Assembly (NCBI GenBank): GCA_964617995.1
Contig: CAZTXD010000006.1
Coordinates: 1 to 50,635 of the forward strand
DNA: 50,635 nucleotides
Origin: CAZTXD01 sp964617995
Lineage (GTDB): Bacteria > Actinomycetota > Acidimicrobiia > Spongiisociales > ZC4RG35
Direction: 5' to 3'
Shown: positions 40,988 through 50,022 of the stretch, piece by piece
How the letters are laid out: every line of letters starts with the position of its first letter
Position numbering within the stretch: position 1 is the first letter of the stretch
The notes under the pieces: generated by a model
The model's input: the letters and a program-made list of their open reading frames with translations, nothing else
What the model was told of the DNA's origin: nothing
Databases searched by the model: none
Translations under genes and position numbers: made by a program

Positions 40988-41262
40988 CCGGAAAGTGGTG
41001 GCCGGCGGTCACCGAGCAGTTCTCGATGCCGGTAGCACATTCGTCCGTTCGCAACACCAGGGCTGACTGCTATGCCGACGGGTTCCCTCCATACAGGATC
41101 GGAAGTTGGGACCACGTTCTCCTCGGCAGCGCCTACCCCTTCGATATGGCCGCCACCGACCCGGTGGGGGCGATCGTGTCGGCCGGTCTCGGTCCGAGCG
41201 ACGTGCGAGGGGTTCTGGAAGGGAACGCCACCCGCTTCCTGCGTCCGCTGGAAGAGACATGA
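40984..41262 (+). pseudogene. C-terminal fragment of amidohydrolase (ACMSD-like)
   Basis: A 92-residue open frame. VLLGSAYPFDMAATDPVGAI and GLGPSDVRGVLEGNATRFL match the C-terminus of amidohydrolase-2/ACMSD-type decarboxylases (usual length about 330). The first three quarters, with most metal ligands, are missing, and the conserved GSDYPF reads GSAYPF, so the metal-binding Asp is lost. Yet the fragment keeps four-base overlaps on both sides (GTGA, ATGA) and an intact frame, so it may still be translated. It is either an internal-deletion remnant of an operon gene or a small non-enzymatic protein. Confidence 0.65.
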
Positions 41263-42200
41263 TCACCGCCTCCATCGGTTCCCTGGAAGTGTCGGTGATC
41301 GGCCTGGGATGCAACAACTTCGGCCGGGCCCTGGATCAGGCCCAGTCGACCGCCGTGGTCAGGACCGCATTGGAACTGGGAGTCACCTTCTTCGACACGG
41401 CGCGGAACTACGGCAACGGCCGGTCGGAATCCTTTCTGGGAGCTGCCCTCGCCGATCACCGCGACGAGGTCGTCATCGCAACCAAGTTCGGACGAGTTCC
41501 CCGGGCACCTGACAGCGGCGGGGCCACCCGAACCGATGTCCGCCGGTCTCTCGACGAGAGCCTCCGCCAGCTCGGAACCGACTACATCGATCTGTATCAG
41601 CTCCATTTCCCCGATCCCGACACTCCCATCGTCGAGACGCTCGGCGCCCTTGGTGAACTCGTCGAGGAGGGCAAGGTGCGACAGATCGGATGCTCCAACT
41701 TCGACGCCACCCTGCTCGCGAATGCCCTGGCCGTGTCGCAGGCTGAGGGACTGCCGGGGTTCAGCTCCAATCAGGTCCACTACAGCATGATCCACCGGGA
41801 GCCGGAGGAGGACGGCCTCGCCGACCTGTGTCTTGGCGAGGGAGTCGCCTTGTTGCCCTACTATCCGCTGGCCAGCGGCCTCCTCACCGGAAAGACCCGA
41901 AGAGGCGAGGAACCGCAGGGTCGGCTGGGTATGGACCGCTACGCCCGGTTTCTGACGGCCGAGAACTTCGACCTGGTGGAGAGAGTCGAGGGCTTCGCGC
42001 GACGGTGCGGTGTCACCCCTGCTCAGGTGGCGCTCCGTTGGTTGCTCAGCCGGCCGGCCGTCCCGGCTGTGACGCCGGGCGCAACCTCCCCCGCACAGGT
42101 CGTGGGCAACTTGGCCGCGGTGGAGTGGAAACCGACCGTCGGGGACCGGGCGATTCTCGACTCTCTCGTCAATCCCGACCCGGCGACACCTGACGGATGA
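41259..42200 (+). CDS. Aldo/keto reductase
   Basis: A 313-residue TIM-barrel aldo/keto reductase. The catalytic tetrad is visible: D46 and Y51 in FFDTARNYGNGRSE, K76 in VVIATKFG and H116 in YQLHFPDP. The C-terminal nucleotide-binding part has LLPYYPLASGLLTGK and PAVPAVTPGATSPAQV. ATG 41259 overlaps the stop of the amidohydrolase fragment. It ends the four-gene plus-strand operon, facing the acyl-CoA synthetase gene eight bases away. Natural substrate unknown. Confidence 0.94.
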   Translation: MITASIGSLEVSVIGLGCNNFGRALDQAQSTAVVRTALELGVTFFDTARNYGNGRSESFLGAALADHRDEVVIATKFGRVPRAPDSGGATRTDVRRSLDESLRQLGTDYIDLYQLHFPDPDTPIVETLGALGELVEEGKVRQIGCSNFDATLLANALAVSQAEGLPGFSSNQVHYSMIHREPEEDGLADLCLGEGVALLPYYPLASGLLTGKTRRGEEPQGRLGMDRYARFLTAENFDLVERVEGFARRCGVTPAQVALRWLLSRPAVPAVTPGATSPAQVVGNLAAVEWKPTVGDRAILDSLVNPDPATPDG

Positions 42201-42208
42201 GGGCTCTC

Positions 42209-44221
42209 CTATCCGGCGACTGCCTCCGTTTCGCCGGCCACCATCAAGTCGACACCCATCCACCCGTCGCCGCCCCAGATGAGGGGGTTGACCTCGATCT
42301 CCCTGACCCCGGACCCGAGGATCCCCCGGCTCATCGTGCTCACGATGCGCGCCAGCTCCCCTACGTCCGCCGGTGGGAGTCCGCGGAACCCGTCGAGGAC
42401 GGGGCGAGAGCGCAGCCGGCCGATCATGGAAAGTGCCCTCGTGGTTCCCACCGGAGCAGGGGCGAAGACGACATCTCCGATGAGCTCGGCGAAGACGCCT
42501 CCCATGCCGACCGATACGAGCGGGCCCAGGGAAGGATGGACGAGCGCTCCGACGATGACCTCCAGCCCGGGACGATATCTCTGCACCCGGGCAGACGCAG
42601 CCTGTCTGCCGGCGGCCCGAGCCGCGCCGACCACGTCGGTGAAGGCCCGCTCCACGTCCGCGGTTCCCCGCAGATCGAGCCTGACTCCGCCGATGTCGGT
42701 GCGATGAGATAGGCCGGGCGCTTCCGCCTTGACCACCACCGGGAAGCCGATCTCGGTGGCAGCCTTCGTCGCCTCTGCGGCGCTGGAGACCAGGGCACCT
42801 CGATCCAGGGGTATTCCCCAGGTCTCGACGGGGCCGCGGATCGGAGCGAGGTGCTCTTGATCGGCAGTGGACGCGACCAGGCCCCGGGCGGCTCGCATGG
42901 CCGCTCTCGGCTCCTCTGTCACGGGGACTCCTTCCCGGCGCAGTGCCGTCAGGCCGTCGGTCGCCTGATCGCCGGCCATCCACAGGTTGATCACCGGAAA
43001 GTCACGGTCCAGCCCGACCAGCGCCTCTACCCGTCTGGGGGTGTGCGCAGGCGGATGGGCGGTCGACACCGCCACCACCACGTCGAACTCCCTCGACCGG
43101 GCGAGGAGGTCCACGGCCTGGGCGAACCGGGCGGGACCTGTGATGATCCCACCCATGTCCAGCGGGTTGTCGGCGGTCCCGTGATCGAGCAACGGAGCGA
43201 CCGCCGCCTGCAGCTCCTCGCCCGGTGACGGCAGCTCCAGCCCTGTTCTTTCGGCGATGTCGGCGAGGAGGATGGCCGCCCCTCCCGAGTGGGTGACGAT
43301 GCCCACCCGCCTGCCGAGGGCAACGGGGGCCCCGGCCAGGAGCGTCGCCACTTCATAGGCTTCACCGGGTGTCTCGGCCGTCACCACCCCCAGCGCGTCG
43401 AGGACGCCGTCGAGAATGGCTGATGAGACCGCCAGCGCCCCCGTGTGAGATGTCATCAGCGACCGGGCCCGGACGCCGGTGCCGAGGCGGCACACAACCA
43501 CCCTGATCCCGCGATCGTGGGCCGTTCTCACCGCCTCGATGAAAGCCGCCCCGTCGCGGAGCGTCTCCACGATCGCCAGGACGACTCTCACCTCGTCGAG
43601 CCGTGATACCGCGTCCACCGCCTCCCCCAGCGCGATGTCGACTTCGTTTCCCGTGGCAACCGATACGGCCAGCCCGTCGCCCCTTTGAGCCGCCAGGTTG
43701 TGGATGTAGCTGCCGGTGCCCCCGCTCTGAGTCACCACCGCCACCGCGCCGGAACGGATCTGGTCTCCGGGACGATCGAGACAGGTGAGGAAGCTCGCCG
43801 TCAGGCCGCGGTCGGGTCTTATGAGTCCCCCACTGTTGGGACCGAGAACGCGTGTGCCCGCGGCAGCCGCCGCATGCGCCAGCTCCGCCTGGAGAACCGC
43901 CCCTTCTGGACCCGACTCGGCAAACCCGGCACCGAACACCACCACCGCGCCGACGCCGGAGCATTGCGCCACGACCTCGACTGCCGCCGCAGCCGGCACG
44001 GCTGCAACCACCAGATCGGGAGGTTCGGGCAGTTCCCCGATGGAACCGTACATGTCTACCCCGTCGACACGGGGTAGGCGAGGGTTGACGCCCCGGATCG
44101 GACCGCCGAAGCCGTGACGACGGAGATGCGTGAGGACCCTGCCGCCGTGCTTGCTCTCATCCGAGGAGAGCCCGGCAATGGCGATGGAACCGGGATCGAG
44201 CAGGGGGCTGAGATCACTCAT
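42209..44221 (-). CDS. NDP-forming acyl-CoA synthetase
   Basis: A 670-residue fused acyl-CoA synthetase (ADP-forming acetyl-CoA synthetase/Pat-like, without an acetyltransferase domain). The order is CoA-binding domain (GSIAIAGLSSDESKHGGRVL at 11-30), succinyl-CoA-ligase-like domain with the phospho-His H259 in MTSHTGALAVS, then a C-terminal ATP-grasp domain (GFPVVVKAEAPGLSHRTDIG; GVREIEVNPLIW). It makes acyl-CoA from acid, CoA and NTP, or the reverse with ATP gain. Its start overlaps the CaiB-type gene by eight bases, so these genes are co-expressed. Confidence 0.93.
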   Translation of the reverse strand: MSDLSPLLDPGSIAIAGLSSDESKHGGRVLTHLRRHGFGGPIRGVNPRLPRVDGVDMYGSIGELPEPPDLVVAAVPAAAAVEVVAQCSGVGAVVVFGAGFAESGPEGAVLQAELAHAAAAAGTRVLGPNSGGLIRPDRGLTASFLTCLDRPGDQIRSGAVAVVTQSGGTGSYIHNLAAQRGDGLAVSVATGNEVDIALGEAVDAVSRLDEVRVVLAIVETLRDGAAFIEAVRTAHDRGIRVVVCRLGTGVRARSLMTSHTGALAVSSAILDGVLDALGVVTAETPGEAYEVATLLAGAPVALGRRVGIVTHSGGAAILLADIAERTGLELPSPGEELQAAVAPLLDHGTADNPLDMGGIITGPARFAQAVDLLARSREFDVVVAVSTAHPPAHTPRRVEALVGLDRDFPVINLWMAGDQATDGLTALRREGVPVTEEPRAAMRAARGLVASTADQEHLAPIRGPVETWGIPLDRGALVSSAAEATKAATEIGFPVVVKAEAPGLSHRTDIGGVRLDLRGTADVERAFTDVVGAARAAGRQAASARVQRYRPGLEVIVGALVHPSLGPLVSVGMGGVFAELIGDVVFAPAPVGTTRALSMIGRLRSRPVLDGFRGLPPADVGELARIVSTMSRGILGSGVREIEVNPLIWGGDGWMGVDLMVAGETEAVAG

Positions 44222-45422
44222 GGTGGGGCCAGAGGGTGACGATCCCCTCCCTCGCCATCGCCCGGATCTCGGCTTCGGCGAGCCCGAGCCTGTCTCCGAG
44301 CACCTCCATCGTGTGCTCTCCGAGCATGGGGGCGGCCACCCCGGGAGCGTCCCAGTCGCTCCATTTCACCGGGCTGGGGGGATAGCGAACCGTTCCCAGG
44401 GTGGGATGGTCGTATTCCTGGATCATCCCCCTCGCCACCACCTGGGGATCCTCGAAGACCTCGCCGATGTCGTTGACCGGGGAGTTGGGAATGTCATGAG
44501 CATCGAGGACCGCCAGCCACTCGGCCCTGGGCCGGGTACGGAACACCTCTTCGAGGATGCCGATCACGAATCGGCGGTTGGCCACACGAGCGGCGTTGTC
44601 GCGAGTTCGCGGATCGTCTTTGAGCTCCGGTCGCTCGATGGCGTCGCAGAGGTTCTGCCAGAACTTCTCGTCCCGAGCCGCTACCACCAGGTATCCGTCA
44701 CTGGCGGGAAAGGCCTGCCAGGGAACGATGTGGGCATGGGACGTGCCCCGGCGGGTGAGCTTCCTGCCAGAGTTGAGGTAGTCGACGGCGTCGTAGGAAA
44801 GCATGGAGACGAGGGCGTCGAGCATGGCGACGTCGGCGTGGGCGCCGGTACCGTGCAACGCCCTCCCCACCAGCCCCGATAGCACCGAGACGCACGAGTA
44901 GATTCCCCCGGCGATGTCGGCGATGGGGATGCCCACCCTGGCCGGCGCTCCCCCCTCGGGACCCGTGATGTCGACGTGGCCGCTGTAGGCCTGTACGACC
45001 AGATCGAAGGCGGCCTTGTCCCGGGCCGGCCCATACTCACCGAACCCGGTGACCGACACGGTGATGATGTCCGCCTTGTGCCGTACCAGGGTCTCATGAT
45101 CTATGCCCAGCCGGGACATCACACCGGGACGGAAGTTGTCGATGACCACGTCGGCACGTTCGACCAGGGAGTAGAAGATCTCCCGGCCGCGGGAGGTTTT
45201 CAGATCCAGGACGATGCTCTTCTTCCCCCGGTTCATGAAGAGGTGAATGGCACTCTCGTCACCCAGGGGGGCGATCTTGGGGTTACGTGCGGTGTCACCG
45301 GATGGCGGTTCGACCTTGATGACCTCGGCTCCCATGTCGGCCAGGAGCACACCTCCGAACGTGCCGGCGATCACCTGACCCAGCTCGAGCACGGTGATCC
45401 CCGACAGCATCCCCGCCGTCAC
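44214..45422 (-). CDS. CaiB/BaiF (class III) CoA-transferase
   Basis: A 402-residue class III CoA-transferase. GITVLELGQVIAGTFGGVLL (8-27), the CoA-binding block GAEVIKVEPPSGDTAR, and the catalytic Asp169 in GIPIADIAGG, the position used in formyl-CoA transferase, are all present. GTG 45422 is chosen because GGAGG lies seven bases upstream. The stop overlaps the NDP-forming synthetase start. It sits with a CitE-like lyase, so the pair may form and cleave a hydroxyacyl-CoA (inference). Substrate unknown. Confidence 0.93.
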   Translation of the reverse strand: MTAGMLSGITVLELGQVIAGTFGGVLLADMGAEVIKVEPPSGDTARNPKIAPLGDESAIHLFMNRGKKSIVLDLKTSRGREIFYSLVERADVVIDNFRPGVMSRLGIDHETLVRHKADIITVSVTGFGEYGPARDKAAFDLVVQAYSGHVDITGPEGGAPARVGIPIADIAGGIYSCVSVLSGLVGRALHGTGAHADVAMLDALVSMLSYDAVDYLNSGRKLTRRGTSHAHIVPWQAFPASDGYLVVAARDEKFWQNLCDAIERPELKDDPRTRDNAARVANRRFVIGILEEVFRTRPRAEWLAVLDAHDIPNSPVNDIGEVFEDPQVVARGMIQEYDHPTLGTVRYPPSPVKWSDWDAPGVAAPMLGEHTMEVLGDRLGLAEAEIRAMAREGIVTLWPHHE

Positions 45423-45441
45423 GTGGTCACCTCCACCGCCG

Positions 45442-46344
45442 TCAGGCTCCGCTCGACTCGCCGAGCCGGCTCTGGGCCGCTGCCGCCGCTTCGGCGCGGG
45501 CGATGATGGCGCGGGCGACCCGGGCAACGGCGTAGTCCACCATCCTTCCGTCGACCGCTATGGAGGCCTTTCCCTCCGCCTCGGCGGCTTCGAAGGCCTG
45601 GAGCAGCTTTCTCTGGCGCGCGACCACATCCGCCGAGGGGGTGAAGACCTCGTTGATGACGGGAATCTGGGCCGGATGGATGGCGACCTTTCCGACGTAG
45701 CCGAGCCGGCGGGCGATCTCCGATTCCTCACGGAGGGCGTCGAGATCGCGGAAGTCCATGAACACCGCCTCCATCGGATATGGGATCCCGGCCGCCCGGG
45801 AATCCAGCAGCACTCGAGAGCGGGCCTGCATCAGCCCGGTGCCCTCGGGTGTCCACTCCGCGCCCAGGTCGGCCACCAGATCTCCCTGCTCTCCTCCGCC
45901 GAACATCACGCATTGCACGCGCTCACTCGTCCGGGCTATCTCGTAGGTGAGCCGCACGCCGAGGGCCGACTCGATCAGGGGGATGACCTCGATGGAGCCA
46001 TGCTGTCTTCCTGATGCATGTTCCAGCACCGTGAGCGCACCATCGATCCGGTCGACGACGGCGGGGCTCTCGGCCTTGGGTAGGACGAGACCGACGACGG
46101 CGGCCCGACCCACGGCAAGGACGTCGTCCCAGAAGTAGGGCGTCGCGGCGTCGTTGGTTCGGACGTAGTAGGGCACCGGAGACGCGGGGAGGTCTTCCAG
46201 ATTCCTGCGTGCCTGTTGCTTCCTGTTGGCCGAGACCGCGTCCTCGAGATCGACGATGACTGCGTCGGTCCCGGAGCGACCCGCCTTGGCCACCATGTCG
46301 AGGCGGTCGCCGGGTGTGAACAGCATCGATCTGACGGGAATCAT
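45442..46344 (-). CDS. CitE-like HpcH/HpaI aldolase/lyase
   Basis: A 300-residue TIM-barrel protein of the citrate lyase beta/malyl-CoA lyase family. RSMLFTPGDRLDMVAKAGRS opens the protein; VIVDLEDAV, VIPLIESALGV and the metal-binding segment MFGGGEQGDLVADLG follow, with YVGKVAIHPAQIPVINEVFT near the end. Stand-alone CitE-like proteins cleave or form malyl-, methylmalyl- or citramalyl-CoA-type esters. The CaiB-type CoA-transferase starts 19 bases after its stop, so it could supply the CoA ester. Confidence 0.92.
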   Translation of the reverse strand: MIPVRSMLFTPGDRLDMVAKAGRSGTDAVIVDLEDAVSANRKQQARRNLEDLPASPVPYYVRTNDAATPYFWDDVLAVGRAAVVGLVLPKAESPAVVDRIDGALTVLEHASGRQHGSIEVIPLIESALGVRLTYEIARTSERVQCVMFGGGEQGDLVADLGAEWTPEGTGLMQARSRVLLDSRAAGIPYPMEAVFMDFRDLDALREESEIARRLGYVGKVAIHPAQIPVINEVFTPSADVVARQRKLLQAFEAAEAEGKASIAVDGRMVDYAVARVARAIIARAEAAAAAQSRLGESSGA

Positions 46345-46375
46345 TCGACCCCTCGCGCGTCGGAGCGAGGATCCC

Positions 46376-47371
46376 TCACTCTCGCGCCCGTACCTCGTCG
46401 AGGTCTACGACCTTCCCCGTCAGCGCACTCTCGACGATCCCCTCGAGGACGGCGGTCGCCTCCAAGGCCTCAGGCCCTCCCGTTTCGGGCCGGGAGCCGG
46501 ATCTGACGTTGGTGGCGAACTCCTCCAGCTCGTCTCGGACGGTATCGAGAGTGTCGATCTGCTCCTCGGTCCATTCCTTCGACCCGACCGCCTGCATGAA
46601 GAAGCGTTCGCCGTCGTTCTCGTTCCAGGCCGCTCCTTCGGTTCCCCACACGGCGGTCCGGGCGATGTCGGGAATCACCATGCTCGTGCCGAGGAACGCC
46701 AGTGGACCCTCGTGGTACTCGAGGGTGGCGGTGGTCACGTCGTCCAGGTTGCCGACCCCGATGATCTTCTTGCTGAAGGCTGCCACCCGGGCCGGTCTCC
46801 CCAGGAGATAGTTGAGGTTGTCGGCCATGTGGACACCCAGTCCCGTCATCCCGCCTGCCGGGCTCTCCTCGGGAGTTCCCCGCCAGCCCGTCCGAGGGTT
46901 GAGGCCCTTGGGGTAGGACAGATTCGCCTCGGCGTAGTGGATCATCCCCAGATCGCCTCGGTCCGCTATCTCCTTCAGCCGGCGATTGGCGGGTTGGCGG
47001 CGCCGGTTGTGGCCGACCTGGAGGACCACTCCGGCGGACTCGGTTGCCTTCGCCGCTCGTTTTCCCTCCGCCACGGTGAGGGTGAAGGGCTTGTCGACGA
47101 ACACGTGCTTACCCGCCTGGGCTGCCTCCACCACCAGGTCGGCATGGGTCGAATGGGGTGTGGCGATGAGAACGGCTTCGACTTCCGGATCCGAGAGGAC
47201 GGCGTCGAGGTCGCTCACCGCTCGCGCTCCGTGCTTGGCGGCGAACTCCTGACGGGTCTCGGGCGTACGGGCAAAGCAGGAAACGACGTCGATCCCGGCT
47301 TCGTCTGCCTTCGTGGCGAGATTCCCTCCCCACCATCCCAGCCCTATCGAGGCGACTCGTAGAGGTTCCAT
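46376..47371 (-). CDS. Gfo/Idh/MocA-family dehydrogenase
   Basis: A 331-residue NAD(P)-dependent sugar or cyclitol dehydrogenase-like protein. The Rossmann start is RVASIGLGWWGGNLATKADE, the nicotinamide-proximal Lys is in HVFVDKPFTLTVAEGK, and the C-terminal substrate domain has GGMTGLGVHMADNLNYLLG. ATG 47371 follows AGGAAAGGA. It heads the minus-strand block (CitE, CaiB, acyl-CoA synthetase) and is divergent from the sugar importer, so it may act on the imported sugar or polyol. Confidence 0.9.
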   Translation of the reverse strand: MEPLRVASIGLGWWGGNLATKADEAGIDVVSCFARTPETRQEFAAKHGARAVSDLDAVLSDPEVEAVLIATPHSTHADLVVEAAQAGKHVFVDKPFTLTVAEGKRAAKATESAGVVLQVGHNRRRQPANRRLKEIADRGDLGMIHYAEANLSYPKGLNPRTGWRGTPEESPAGGMTGLGVHMADNLNYLLGRPARVAAFSKKIIGVGNLDDVTTATLEYHEGPLAFLGTSMVIPDIARTAVWGTEGAAWNENDGERFFMQAVGSKEWTEEQIDTLDTVRDELEEFATNVRSGSRPETGGPEALEATAVLEGIVESALTGKVVDLDEVRARE

Positions 47372-47437
47372 CACGTCGTCCTTTCCTGCCCCGAGTCCGG
47401 GCATCGATACGGGTACGAGGCTCCATTCGGGGTCTGC

Positions 47438-47466
47438 TTGACCATATCGGACATAGTCGGTATTTT
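47438..47466 (+). promoter_or_regulatory. Promoter of the sugar importer
   Basis: TTGACC (47438-47443) and TATTTT (47461-47466) are spaced by exactly 17 bases, ahead of the binding-protein gene. The unusually AT-rich context and the repeated ATCGG/GTCGG half-sites around 47447-47460 may hold an operator. Confidence 0.6.
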
Positions 47467-47555
47467 ACATAGTGCAGAAAAGGGACCTCAAACCCTGGCT
47501 GTCTGCAGCGTTTCTTGGTCTTTCTGGCAAAGGTACCGAGACGGGAGGAGAGCAA

Positions 47556-48944
47556 GTGCAAATACCAGCGACGTGGTGGCATGACGAACGCGAATCGAGA
47601 GGAGGTGCCAGGCGCCAGTGGGTCAGGGTCATGACCTCGATGCTGGTGCTGGCGATGGTGGCGGCCGCCTGCAGCGGTGACACCACCGCAACGACCGCCG
47701 CCGGCGACGGCCCGGACACGACCGCCGCCGACGGAGGCGACGTCGCCGACGGCGAACAGATCGAGCTCTTGGTGTGGGTGACACGTCCCTATTACATCCC
47801 GCCCGATGACTTCGCCAGCTTCGAAGCCGACCACCCCAACATCACCGTGACGTACGACGTCCAGGCCAACGACGACATCCTGGAGCAATTCCTGCGCATG
47901 CGCGACGCCGGCCAACCCTTGCCCGACATTCTGGGAGCCGAGGATGCCTTCCTGATCGAGACATATGTCGAAGCCGGGCTGCTCCCGCCCCACGACGACA
48001 TCGCGGCGGCGTGGGAGGCGGAGGACCCGGACCAGTACGGTCTGCTGCTGCCGCTGGCCTGGGACGAGACCTCGCTGAACGGGACGAAGTACGGGCTGTC
48101 GGTCACAGCCAACTTCGACGTGCTCTACTACAACACGAGTTGGCTCGCCGAGGCCGGTGTGGAGGTGCCATTCGAGACCCTCGACGAGGTGCTGGACGCC
48201 CTCAGGGCGATGCAGGACGTCCGTCCCGACTCGATCCCCTTCACCGTCCAGGCCCGGGCGGGTGAGGGTGTGACCACCCTGATGACCGTGCTGGCCGCGG
48301 CGGGGACGCCCTTCGACGGTGCCGTTCCCGATCTCACCTCAGACGGAGGCATCTACACCCTGAACTGGTTCATCACGGCGTCGGCCGAGGGGCTCCTGCC
48401 TCCCGACGCTATCGCCTGGGGAGAGGACGAGTCCCGGGGAGCCTTCGTTTCGGGTGACGCCGGTCTGATCCTCGACGGGTTCACCACCGCCGGGGACTTC
48501 AACGCGGCCCCCGACTTCGACTACCCCGACCAATGGAACCTCACCGACGTGCCCCTGTCGCAGTCCGGTGGCGGCGACGATGGCGAGGCCCTGTCGGCGG
48601 CCCGGACCTGGGCGGTGGTCGAGGGAAGCGAGCACCCCGAGGAGGCGGCCCTGGTGCTCCGGTACATCGCCGAGTCCCAGAACCTGATCGAGGCGGCGGG
48701 CAACGGCTCGGTGCCGATGCGTCAGACCGAGGCGATCGACTCGCCCGACCTGCTGGAGATCTGGCCGTTCTTCAACGAGGGCCTGAAGGAGGCCTACCTA
48801 GGCAGCACACCCTTCCCCGCCGGCCCCAACGCCGGGGAGGTCGAGGAGATCCTCGAACAGCTCTTCGGGGAGATCGTGCTGGGAACCGACAAGACGGCCG
48901 AGGAACTGGCGTCCGAGTACCAAGCACAGCTAGACGAGACCTGA
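47556..48944 (+). CDS. Extracellular sugar-binding lipoprotein
   Basis: A 462-residue family 1 solute-binding protein. GTG 47556 is preceded by GGGAGGAG at good spacing. The N-terminal leader is long (about 23 charged residues), then the lipoprotein signal VRVMTSMLVLAMVAAAC (Cys39) and a Thr/Ala/Asp linker. The mature part, with LPLAWDETSLNGTKYGLSVT and RTWAVVEGSEHPEEAALVLR, is typical of carbohydrate-binding proteins. Two MalF/MalG-type permeases follow. No ATPase is in the window; a shared MsmK-like ATPase or one beyond the edge may serve it. Confidence 0.9.
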   Translation: MQIPATWWHDERESRGGARRQWVRVMTSMLVLAMVAAACSGDTTATTAAGDGPDTTAADGGDVADGEQIELLVWVTRPYYIPPDDFASFEADHPNITVTYDVQANDDILEQFLRMRDAGQPLPDILGAEDAFLIETYVEAGLLPPHDDIAAAWEAEDPDQYGLLLPLAWDETSLNGTKYGLSVTANFDVLYYNTSWLAEAGVEVPFETLDEVLDALRAMQDVRPDSIPFTVQARAGEGVTTLMTVLAAAGTPFDGAVPDLTSDGGIYTLNWFITASAEGLLPPDAIAWGEDESRGAFVSGDAGLILDGFTTAGDFNAAPDFDYPDQWNLTDVPLSQSGGGDDGEALSAARTWAVVEGSEHPEEAALVLRYIAESQNLIEAAGNGSVPMRQTEAIDSPDLLEIWPFFNEGLKEAYLGSTPFPAGPNAGEVEEILEQLFGEIVLGTDKTAEELASEYQAQLDET

Positions 48945-48985
48945 CCCGAAGGCCGGTGCCACTTCCTGGCGAGCACCGAGTAACC

Positions 48986-49029
48986 GGAGAGCGCTCCTGT
49001 CCCCGAAGTCGGGGACGGGGGCGCTCTCC
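48986..49029 (+). terminator. Long hairpin between binding protein and permease
   Basis: A 19-base stem (48986-49004 with 49011-49029), two of its pairs G-U, with loop GAAGTC follows the binding-protein gene by 41 bases. It has no strong T-run after it. Such stems often allow higher expression of the binding protein than of the permeases by attenuation or mRNA protection. Confidence 0.7.
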
Positions 49030-49059
49030 TGATGTCCCGCCAGATATAGGGTCGAGCCG

Positions 49060-50022
49060 GTGACGGCCGGCTCGACGACCAGCACGCGTGCCCACAGGCA
49101 TCCCTGGTGGCGACGCAGACCAAAGCCGCCCCCACGGGGCGATCAATTCGTCATCGGTCAGAGCAAGGTCACGCCCTACCTGTTCAGCCTCCCATCGATC
49201 CTGCTGGTTGCCGCCATCCTCGGTTTCCCGGTCCTCTACGGCGTCTGGCAAAGCCTCTTCCGTCGCGAGACCCTGGCCTCTGACCCGGCGTACGTCGGCT
49301 TCGAGAACTACTTGGAGATGTTCACCTCCGACGCCTTCTGGCACTCACTCAACCGGACGGCCATCTTCGTCTTCGGTTCTCTGATCGTGGGAACGACGCT
49401 GGGTCTCTTCTTCGCTTTCGCCCTGTTCCGGGTGGTGGAGAGCCTCCGCTTCCTCCGGGCGGTGACGGTGGCTCCCTACATCATCTCCAACGTGGCCGCT
49501 GCGGTGATGTTCCGAATCCTCTTCAACGGCCAGTTCGGCATGTTGAACCAGGTCCTCGGCTTCTTCGGCATCGACGGGCCGTCGTGGCTGGCCAACCCGA
49601 GCTGGGCGATGGTGGTCGTGATCTTCACGCAGGTGTGGACCGACCTGCCGCTCACGATCCTCCTCCTCCTGGGAGGGCTGATGACAATCGACAAGGCCTA
49701 CCTCGATGCCAGTCTCGTCGACGGGGCGACGGGCTGGACCCGGGCCCGTTTCATAACCATTCCTTTGCTGGCACCGCAGATCCTCATCAGCACCGTGTGG
49801 CTCAGCTACTCCACCCTGACGGGGTTGGGGGTGGTTCTGGCTCTCACCGGAGGGGGGCCCCTGCGAGCGACCCAGACCATGGCGATGGAGATGTACGCGG
49901 TCGCCTTTCGTCGCCTCGAGTTCAACCAAGCCCTGGCCATCGCCACTTTCATCCTCGTTCTCAATGCCCTGCTCACCCTGGCATATGTCGCCATAGGCCG
50001 TCGATATGACTACGACCAATGA
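49060..50022 (+). CDS. Carbohydrate ABC permease, MalF/UgpA type
   Basis: A 320-residue inner-membrane permease with a basic N-terminal tail and six main helices. The coupling loop is YLDASLVDGATGWTRARFIT, followed by IPLLAP, as in the EAA motif of sugar permeases. GTG 49060 lies seven bases after TAGGGT (49047-49052), so it may have its own leaderless start besides read-through from the binding protein. Its stop overlaps the next permease start (ATGA). Confidence 0.94.
   Translation: MTAGSTTSTRAHRHPWWRRRPKPPPRGDQFVIGQSKVTPYLFSLPSILLVAAILGFPVLYGVWQSLFRRETLASDPAYVGFENYLEMFTSDAFWHSLNRTAIFVFGSLIVGTTLGLFFAFALFRVVESLRFLRAVTVAPYIISNVAAAVMFRILFNGQFGMLNQVLGFFGIDGPSWLANPSWAMVVVIFTQVWTDLPLTILLLLGGLMTIDKAYLDASLVDGATGWTRARFITIPLLAPQILISTVWLSYSTLTGLGVVLALTGGGPLRATQTMAMEMYAVAFRRLEFNQALAIATFILVLNALLTLAYVAIGRRYDYDQ

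Noticed and set aside
41133..42983. 616-residue minus-strand open frame over the aldo/keto reductase
   Set aside because: It overlaps two well-supported genes (aldo/keto reductase and acyl-CoA synthetase) and shows no recognisable domain.
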